A stretch of DNA of 64,000 bases. Source: Gaeumannomyces sp. JS-464. Taxonomy: Eukaryota > Ascomycota > Sordariomycetes > Magnaporthales > Magnaporthaceae. Where the stretch lies: contig NGZR01000001.1 of assembly GCA_002197995.1 (NCBI GenBank), positions 11,613,501 to 11,677,500 on the forward strand. The letters run 5' to 3'. Made by a program: the position numbers and the translations under genes. Shown one piece after another: positions 55,955-64,000 of this stretch (position 1 is the first letter of the stretch; each line of letters opens with the position of its first letter). Under the pieces are notes generated by a model, which saw only the letters and a list, made by a program, of their open reading frames with translations, was not told where the DNA came from and searched no databases.

Positions 55955-57473
55955 ATGGCACCCAAGTCAAGGTTCACAAGGCTCGACGCCTTCACAAAGA
56001 CCGTCGAGGATGCGAGGATCAGGACGACCTCGGGCGGGATCATCACCATAGTCTCGCTCATCGTCGTCCTCTACCTGGCGCTGGGAGAATGGGCCGACTA
56101 CCGCAGGATAGCGATACATCCCGAGCTCGTGGTCGACAAGAGCAGAGGCATGTGTGTCCCGTAGCTTGGCCGCTGTGCCAGAGACCCCGCCCCGGTCCTC
56201 ATGCGCTCAGGATTATGTGGGTGCTGTGCTAACCGTCGTGCCCCCCTCTTGCTGCAGGTGACCGAATGGAGATCCATCTCAACATAACCTTCCCGCGGAT
56301 GCCCTGCGAACTCCTTACGCTAGACGTCATGGACGTGTCGGGCGAGCAGCAGCACGGCGTGCAGCACGGCGTGGTCAAGGTCCGCCTGCGGCCGCAGTCG
56401 GAGGGCGGCGGCGTCATCGACGTCAAGGCGCTCTCGCTGCATGCCGACGAGGACTCGGCCACGCACCTGGACCCCAACTACTGCGGCCCCTGCTACGGCG
56501 CTCCCGCGCCTAGCAACGCCATCAAGGCCGGATGCTGCAACACGTGTGACGAGGTGCGCGAGGCGTACGCGCAGGCGTCGTGGGCGTTTGGCAGGGGCGA
56601 GAACGTCGAGCAGTGTCTGCGCGAGCACTACGCTGAGCGCCTGGACGAGCAGCGCCACGAGGGCTGCCAGATTGCCGGCAGCCTGCGCGTCAACAAGGTC
56701 ATCGGCAACTTCCATCTCGCCCCCGGCCGCAGCTTCAGCAACGGCAACATGCACGTACACGATCTCAAGAACTACTGGGACACCCCCGTCGACGGCGGCC
56801 ACTCGTTCAGTCACATCGTCCACTCCCTCAGCTTCGGCCCGCAGCTGCCCCTCGAGGTGCAGAAGCGCCTCGACAACGGCAAGTCGCTGCCCTGGGCTGA
56901 CCACTCGCACCAGCTCAACCCGCTTGACGGAACGAGCCAGGAGACGACCGACCCCAACTTCAGCTACATGTACTTTCTCAAGATCGTCCCGACTTCGTAC
57001 CTGCCCCTCGGCTGGGAGAAGCGCCGGGCCAAGATTACTAGCGGCGGCCACGATAAGGACGCGTGGGTTGGCACCTACGGCTACTCTCCCGACGGCGCCG
57101 TCGAGACACACCAGTACTCGGTCACCAGCCACAAGCGCAGTCTGGCGGGCGGCGACGACGCGGCCGAGGGCCACCAGGAGCGCCTGCACTCCAAGGGCGG
57201 CATCCCGGGTGTCTTTTTTTCCTATGTGAGTATTTATTCCTCGTGCCCTTTCTCTGGTCTGGGAACGCACCACTAACGAAACGACCTATGAAACCACAGG
57301 ATATCTCCCCGATGAAGGTCATTAACCGGGAGGAGCGGCCCAAGACGTTCGCGGGCTTCCTGACCGGCCTGTGTGCCATTCTCGGCGGTACTCTGACGGT
57401 TGCCGCCGCGGTGGACCGGACCTTCTATGAGGGCGCGACTAGGCTGAAGAAGATGCGCTCCAAGGACCTCTGA
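55955..57473 (+). CDS. ERV46: ERV46/ERGIC3-type COPII vesicle cargo receptor
   Basis: Exons 55955-56147, 56258-57225 and 57300-57473 total 445 codons with no frame break. The N-terminus has the family's FTRLDAFTKTVEDARIRTTS and the first membrane helix (GIITIVSLIVVLYLAL); the lumenal domain has MEIHLNITFPRMPCELLTLD, a CGPCYGA/CCNTCDEV cluster, and GSLRVNKVIGNFHLAPG; the second helix is LTGLCAILGGTLTVAAAV before a short basic cytosolic tail. ERV46 pairs with ERV41 and cycles between ER and Golgi, retrieving ER residents. Intron 1 (56148-56257) begins with GC instead of GT (AGAG|GCATGT) and ends in TGCAG with a GCTAACC branch site; only this junction keeps the conserved SRGDRMEI frame. Intron 2 (57226-57299) is a normal GTGAGT..CACAG. 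Confidence 0.92.
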
Positions 57474-60400
57474 ATAGCCTGTGTATAGGTAGTGTGGGTT
57501 GGAACTGGGTGTTGTGGGGTGCCCCGCGAAAGGCATATATGGGATACAGCGCAGCAAGAACACAACCTAGAAAAAGAAGGGGTTCCAAGTATAAAACTGG
57601 TTTGCTGCTGGGTGGGTTTTCTTCAGTCTCTTCAAAGTGGTCTACGCGCTTGCTATTATTTCTTGCATAGTCTGTGGAGTTGGTATTGGATCCGAATATA
57701 GCGGTTACTCGACGAACTCGATGGATGTCTGGGCCACCTCGAGCTGCGCTTGTCGTTTCGAAAGTTGCGACGCCTCACGAATCGGCCCCCTCTTCTTTTC
57801 GGCTCGTCGCACATCGTCCAATGTTGGAGGATCTTGCAGACAGCCGCGACAAAGACGGGCCGAAGCGGGCAGTAGTAGTGACTTGTGACGGGTGATGGCA
57901 CGGGAGTGCATGTCGTGTGCTCTGTCGATGGGCCCCCTTTTTCGCTGCCCGCCGGGGCCTCCGCTACATGCAGTCCCAATCACGGGTATGCAGACAGGCG
58001 GGCAGATGCAATAAGCGAGGCCATGGTGGTCTTTGCGCATTACTCTGTATGTATGCAGATCGTCGTCGTCTCGCCTACTTGATTGCGACCCTGGATCTTA
58101 CTGGGGGAGGCGATATTGGCTTGAAATTTTGCCGGGCCGATGGAGAAACGGTAAGTTGTCGTTTTTTTTGGGTTTTTTTTTTAATTGTTTTTTCTAAACC
58201 TCCAATGCAATGTTCCCTCTCGCTTCCTTCGCCACGTGCCCGCTTGGGCCACGGATTGGTCGTTTGAGGGCCCCTGGTATTGGACCGGGCACGGGGAAAT
58301 TTCAAGCGGACGGCACGACTTTTGCCCCAGCGTGTTATTCACCAATTTAATTTCAGCCGGTTGGTCAGCAGACCATTCAAGGGTCTCTTTGCCCTTGCTG
58401 CTTCCTGGGCTGGACAGTATCAAGCAGGGCCAATGTAAACAAACACTGACGGAACAAATAATCCAAATAATCCAATTTCAAAAAAGGCCAGGTTCGAGTT
58501 TTGTCTGCGTGATATTCACCAAATGCACAGCATGTGCGGCCGACCTACCCTTTTCGTTCGTCAAACGTCGCCCCTCCGCGGCTTCATCGTCCCGCATGAA
58601 GTGGACGGGAGATCCCACCATCCATCCCCCCTTACCCGCTGCTGAGACCATGTCCCACAAGGTTCTCCACGATGGAATCTTTGAATGTTCTCTGCATGTT
58701 CGATCCGTTTTCCCGTTCCTGTTTGACCGATCGGACACGCCTGTGCTCTTCGCTTGGGGTGTGACCTTCCTGAGCCCGACTGATCTTTCGCTATTTTGTT
58801 CACCACTTAATGTTTTATTTATTTATTTTCCACCTTTTAGTAGAATTTGTATATATACTAGAACTAGCGTCCTGCTCCTTGTTCGTTTCCACGTAGCCCA
58901 TTGTGATAAACTCGCCCCCTCACATTCCATGGCTTGTTTGAGGCTCCCCTAGAACAAAACACCTCAGCCTCGTTTGGTATTTCTCTGCGGGAAGAGGCGT
59001 TTCTAGCGTGGAGCCTGGCCGAGCTGCTTGCACCCCATCATGCACTCCATTGGCCGTGCTCTTGGACCAATCGCGCCCATGCATGTTTGCGCAAATCTTG
59101 GCCTCGGTCCAGTCGGGTCACAGAATCCGTCGCGGCTGTGAATCAGCTTCCCTCTTAGGTTCGTAGCATCCATCGCGAACGAGACCCGGCCGGGCCTGCC
59201 TGGTCTTGGAAGCCGCGAAATCAGGTTTTGCAGGCGCGAGATGTGGCACTCAGCTCAAGCACGTCGTCTACCTGCATGTTCTTACAGAACAGCAGGCATG
59301 GCGTGCGCATGGTCGAGCGGGTGGGTGGGCACCTTGATGTGAGTCCATGCGAGCTGGCGAACTGCCCTTCCGCGACCTAAAAAGCTGACGCAACAGAGCG
59401 GGAGCTTGACCAGGGGTACCCGCGACAGCCGAGGTCAGACTAGAAGATGTTGTCGAACCCGTCTCAAGCCTTGCAGTGCCGATCGCGGATCGAGAAAGGC
59501 GAGCAAGCCTGCTTGTTGTTCCCAGGGGTTCTGGTCTTCCCTCATGTTCGGGTGGTGGCCTGGCGATCTGGGCGACCTGGCCAGCCGGGCCTCGACCAGC
59601 TTGTCCTCTGGTGGGCCACTGCAGCCTGGATGGGTCACCTCGTATTTGGCCACGACGCCAGCCGGGGCACTGGGCCTCTCAACGGCCGGCCAGGGCGCCC
59701 CCAAAGACACATTGCGATGCACGATGAACGATGGAGGTGGCAGTGTGCTGTTCAAAAGTTGGCATTTGGGTCCAGCCTCTGTGGCCGCGCCTTTTTCCCG
59801 AGTCAGGTTGGGGTTGGCAGGTCTTGGTGTGTGCAACTTCAGGCGGGTTAGGTTTGGCGTATTTGGGCGGTTATTCTGCCTCCACACCACAGAGAGAGCC
59901 TGGGCACTTCTGCCGTGCCGGTTCCATGTCCATCACTCGTAACAGGCGGTGCAAATCAGTCTGCCACCAAATCAGAACGTGGTTTTTTTCTTGGTAACCC
60001 GGGATGGGACGGGTGCTGCTGCGATCAATTGCATGGCGTCTGCATGCGCTTCTGACTTGTGTGCATGGCCGACACAACTGGACCGCACGCTCAGCTTTCG
60101 GACAAACGTCATCACCTGCAGGGTTGAGATGAAGGTTTGTTCCCGATGAAGGGAACCGCGGGCATTGCATCAAAATAAGGAGCTCAGGGCGGGTGGTCGG
60201 CAAGGAGAACGGGAGACGCCTAGACGACCGAGACGACCCATATTTGGGAGGACAAAAAAAGAAAAGCTAAACAAATAAACAACCATGCTGTCTAGGGCAA
60301 GAGGAAAATACCGAAATACCACCAGCACTAGCGATCCCCGCATCGACCCCAGGGGCACGCACGGGCAAATCGAACCGACTTGGCCTCGGGGGAACACAGA

Positions 60401-60685
60401 GGAGGAGCTGTGCCTGCCCGCATGCGCCATGCAGGTGGCCTGCCGACACCCCATGCACCGACCGACTCCCGCACGCCAGGCGGCCGTTTATTGGCGTCGC
60501 TCGCTCAGGCCACCCTGACCTAGTAAATCGTGGGCAACGAGACCGCTTGGTAAATCCCTGGATTCCATAGCAACTGGGAATATGTTGGAGGAGCTGCAAT
60601 GCTTGGGTCCCAAGGGGCTCGGCAGGGGGCTGGTGAAAAGTAAAATCAGTGTCCTCCAACGTCCGGGCAGACTCCAGCAGGAGTA
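57474..60685. other. Long intergenic region, no gene seen
   Basis: About 3.2 kb. Carries T-runs near 58160-58190 and several 100-180-codon frames without domains. Some repetition with known elements may exist, but none was identified apart from the MITE that ends the stretch. Confidence 0.45.
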
Positions 60686-61127
60686 CTTGTGCGGGCTAAA
60701 AGCGCCTCGCACTCGATCGGCCTTTGGGGATAGAGTGCGGCACGGCGACTTGTCGTTTTGTTGGGACATACTTCCCCATACAAAATTAGCCGTGAATCAA
60801 TGTACCCTCGCATTAGCGTGCAACCCGCCCAACCATGTCTACCTTATTACAAATAACAGCAATTAATTTAGTAAAATACAGCCAGCAAAATAACACGATT
60901 TACGCAAGCACGCTGGCTTGTAAGTGCAGGCCTGGCTTTGGTTGTGCCTCAGACAGGGCTCGTTGCCCGCGGAAGATGCGGACTGGGCGTGGCACGTGCT
61001 ATGCGAGGGAACATTGAATCACTGCTAATTTGTATGGGGAAGTATGTCCCAAAAAACGACAAGTCGCCGTGCCGCACTCTATCCTCAAAGGGCCGATCGA
61101 GTGCGAGGCGCTTTTAGCCCGCACAAG
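60686..61127. mobile_element. MITE with about 130-bp terminal inverted repeats and TA target duplication
   Basis: The left arm starts CTTGTGCGGGCTAAAAGCGC at 60686, and the right arm is its reverse complement ending at 61127 (GCGCTTTTAGCCCGCACAAG). The arms match for about 130 bp with a few mismatches and 1-bp indels, including the CACTCGATCGGCC and GGACATACTTCCCCATAC blocks. Both ends are flanked by TA (60684-60685 and 61128-61129), the target duplication of Tc1/mariner-type transposases. The centre (about 180 bp) is not palindromic and has no frame, so this is a non-autonomous element. Arm divergence is low, so the insertion is probably not very old. Confidence 0.85.
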
Positions 61128-62289
61128 TATAGGAAGACTAGATCCAATGCCAACCTATACACAGTACACCGGGCTAGATTGGTGGCTACCCACTCCAGCG
61201 CCCAATGGATGGGGCGGATAGGCACAGCAATATTTGAGTGATTCGGTTCAGATGTCAGGGTCAGATTCCATTTCCTCCATTTCCTGGGGCCTGCACCACA
61301 GCTAAAATTGGACCCGGGCCCCGCCGAGACTACCACTGATTGGCCCCGTTGATCGCCCAGGGGGGCACACTGCTTCCTCCGACGGCCCGGCATACGACAT
61401 TGGACATTGAACGCTCAATGCCTGCTGCTTTTCTTCGATGTGTTCGGCCCCTTTTCCCTCTTGTGCACGCCATCCATCACGCTCCGGCTTCCTTCCCTTG
61501 CGTTTTTCTTCTCTCTCCCTCCTTCACCGGTTCATGTCACAGCGACCGCCCCGACGTTCTCGTCCGCAGCCGTTGTGCTCCCTCTCGGTCCGCTGCCACG
61601 CACAGTCACAGAACATCGCCCAGGCGCGTGTGGCTCCTGATGCGAAATCCTCGCCTGCCCGCCATCGCCCGCCGCAAACAAGAAAAATCAGGATACCGAG
61701 CATCGCTCAGTCATTTTATCCCGAGCGGCATCGCCAGGCCGTTCGCTGCCGTGATTTTCGCCACTACCGCCGCTCGCTCAGCCCCCAAGTGCGCATTGGC
61801 TCACCCTCAGGGTTTCTGCCACTCACCTGCCGCCGCCCTCGAGCTTCGATCCCGTCTCGTCATTTCATGCGCTCCGCCTAAACACGAAGACCCTAGCCGC
61901 TGCCGCCGCCTCCGCCTCCCACCGTCTCGGTCCAGGTGACGCAGCAGTGGCGCTGTGCCATTTGCCCTGACGCATACCTACTCCTCCGCCGACTTGGGGT
62001 TCTGCTTTGTGACCCTGCACACTGCGTGCTTCCCGCCGAAGAGCGTGCCAGAACAGTTTGGGTATACGCACCAACGCACCCACGCCACTTTGACGACGCC
62101 GCATTCCAGTCCTGCGAGACATTGACGGTCCGAATACCAAGATAATCACTACGTCACGGCCGACTGCTCCTACGCCCTATCGATTGTCGCTAAAACCAAC
62201 AGCCCTACGGGGTAGTCTTCCATCGATTCCTCCCTTCCCTTCCTCCGCTTTCCGTCTGTTCCCATACGGCCTGGGCCGCGCTCTCGAAC
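61128..62289. promoter_or_regulatory. Promoter and CT-rich leader of the DSF2-like gene
   Basis: From about 61400 the plus strand becomes CT-rich with runs such as CTTTCC and CTCCCT, leading to the start codon at 62290. Small leader introns are possible. No gene seen. Confidence 0.45.
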
Positions 62290-64000
62290 ATGGCAACTCC
62301 GCGACCCAGCCTTCTCGACCTGCGCACGCAGTCGCAGGCCTCTGTTTCTCGACCTCTCAGATCGCCAAGACTTCACGTCGCTGGTGAAGCTCCTCCAGAG
62401 CTTTCTCCTCTCGATGCATTCGCCCTGCATAGCCGAATGCTTGCCAGGCAGTTGGAGGAGAGCGCCAAAGCCGACAGAAGAATCAGCAGGTTACCTCCGC
62501 TGACCACTGAGAGCCCTCTTGTCGTCCAGGGAAGATCCGACTACTTTCGCTCCATGTCGCAGGATTCGCTCTCGGATCATGCAGACTCGCCGCAGCCGCA
62601 ATCAGCGCCTGGTCTGGGAACCAAGGCCGAGGTGGAGGAGCTTCCAAACAGGCCAATGTCGATGCATCCACGTATGAGTCGGATCCCAGCCACACCCGAC
62701 GCGCCGCTGCCGTTCATACCGCCGAACCCGTTTCTAGATCACAACCGCGGCAGGATATCCGAGAGGATCGTGGAGAACGATGGGCTTTTCGGGGCGAGGA
62801 CAGAGCGCTCACCCTCGCCTATGAGCAGCATAGCAGGGTCTGAAAAGACTCCTGAGCCCGTGTCGCCGCAGCATCGCCCTCCATCGATAGCGGGTCAAAA
62901 CCAGATGCAAGCCCAGTTACCGGAGAAGAATACCAAAGCCAGCTCGGTTCGACCTCCACGGCCTTGCCCCTCCACGAGCTCTGCTCCCGAGCAGATCGCC
63001 CAGCACCATGTCCACACCCACCGAGTCGTCATATGGAGAGGGCTGGCGTTCGTCCATGAGCACTTCGCACCAGTCCAACAACATGCGCAAGCTATCCGCA
63101 AGCAGCGGCACAGGCTTCCACTCTCCTGCAACAAATTCGTATCAGAGGTCCCCATCTATAAGCTCAGACGTGTCTGGCCCCCTTCCAAAGCCGTCCTTCA
63201 ACTTCTCAAGACCTCTGAGCCGAGCAAGCACGCCAGGATTCGACCTGCCTAACCGCCAGCTATCATCGGACAGTCAAGGTTCGTTCGTACTAGTCGACGA
63301 GAATGTGAACACCCCCATCAGCATAAGCAGCGAGATGTTCCCAGATACTCCCGCCGATGACAAGCATGGGGCGCCATCATACATCTACTCCAAGTACGCT
63401 CTTCCTAGGGGAAGATGCTACAGCGGTCCTCACAGTTCGCAGACCAGCAAACCCAAGGCCCGGCATTGGATCAAAGCGCAGCTACGTCTCACGATATGCA
63501 GGCCATTGGCCAGGCACCACCGTCCCCTCCTACTCGCCCTTCCAGTTCGGCAGGGAACCATCCGCGGCCTTCGCTTGAGCGGAGCAAGCTCAGCCACGAG
63601 GTCCTCGGTCCCGCACCTCAGCCGTCGCCTTCTCCCAGCCGGCCTTCGACTGAAGGCCGCCGGTCCTCGGAAGACTCCGGCGCAGGTCGGTCGAAGACCT
63701 CGCCGCACGTTGACGGCGTCCGGCGAGCGCATACGGCAGCGTCAACAACGACGAGTGAGTCGGCCAGCACGCTGCGTCCCGCACGATCTATGCACTCGCT
63801 CGCCTCGGCGGCAGACATACCCGCAGAGGAACACGTGACCAAGGCAATCGAGCTGCACCAACAGGGGTCGCTTAGCGAGTCGACGTATCACTTGCGACAC
63901 GCCGCCAGGCAAGGCCACCCGACGGGAATGCTGCTTTTTGCGCTCGCGTGCCGACACGGGTGGGGAATGAGGGCAAACCAGCGCGAGGGCGTGGAATGGC
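62290..64000 (+). CDS. DSF2-like Sel1-repeat protein, N-terminal part (runs off the window)
   Basis: ATG 62290 opens a long disordered, Ser/Pro-rich region (RPSLLDLRTQSQAS and several PxxP and SxxxSP clusters). Breaks in frame lie near 62990 and 63410; read in order, the pieces continue to the window end. The last part is the start of a Sel1/TPR array: EEHVTKAIELHQQGSLSEST, YHLRHAARQGHPTGMLLFAL and CRHGWGMRANQREGVEW, which is the hallmark of the DSF2 family. These proteins bind kinases or RNA-regulatory partners and sit at cell ends in yeast. The disordered region has many potential phosphorylation sites. The C-terminal repeats lie beyond the window, so length cannot be judged. Confidence 0.75.

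Noticed and set aside
56320..57273. 317-codon minus-strand frame
   Set aside because: Antisense shadow of ERV46, whose sequence is recognised on the plus strand with proper introns.
1..64000. CRISPR array, prophage or bacterial operon
   Set aside because: Introns, gene families and spacing are those of a filamentous fungus; no regularly spaced repeats were seen.

Overview
The window is nuclear DNA of a filamentous ascomycete (Pezizomycotina, most likely a sordariomycete). The evidence is short spliceosomal introns (about 60-130 bp, GTRNGY donors, CTAAC or CTGAC-like branch sites, CAG or TAG acceptors), heterokaryon-incompatibility (HET) family relics, and conserved fungal genes (TIM10, ERV46, a Rab4-type GTPase, a PNS1/CTL choline-transporter-like protein, GH37 trehalase, a DSF2-like Sel1 protein). 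I see no tRNA, rRNA, CRISPR array or bacterial-type operon.

Region 1 (about 1-26 kb) is accessory and decaying. From the left it holds the N-terminus of a HET protein running off the window edge, a broken Tad1-type LINE abutting a broken kinase-like gene, a small secreted-protein gene interrupted by TAG, a second pseudokinase relic and a pepsin-like aspartic protease with three frame breaks. Then come two intact genes that diverge from a partly duplicated intergenic segment: a three-exon multi-pass membrane protein and a type II membrane protein with H-type lectin repeats. Next is an NRPS epimerisation-domain fragment butted against a truncated second aspartic protease, a HET C-terminal relic, a RanBP2-like zinc-finger mini-protein, a broken APH-like kinase, an unrecognised gene and a small Cys-rich gene. 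Premature stops here (six TAG and TGA cases) all fit single C-to-T changes.

Region 2 (about 26-64 kb) is core, gene-sparse sequence: PNS1/CTL-like transporter (-), Rab4-like GTPase (+), a tiny secreted CC-motif peptide (+), a large unrecognised protein (+), mitochondrial lysyl-tRNA synthetase (-), TIM10 (+), a GT17 glycosyltransferase (-), L-threonine aldolase (+), trehalase (+), a GNAT acetyltransferase (-), ERV46 with a GC-AG intron (+), a 442-bp TIR/TA MITE, and a DSF2-like protein (+) cut by the window end. Long intergenic spaces carry homopolymers (T28, G22), a CA microsatellite and pyrimidine-rich leaders.

Many conserved genes in region 2, including TIM10, which is essential in yeast, show single-base frame breaks, several at runs of G. 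These look more like assembly indels than real pseudogenes, so gene models here are given as spans with the breaks noted. The genes do not form one pathway; the window reads as a boundary between a fast-evolving recognition, secretion and transposon compartment and a conserved housekeeping compartment.
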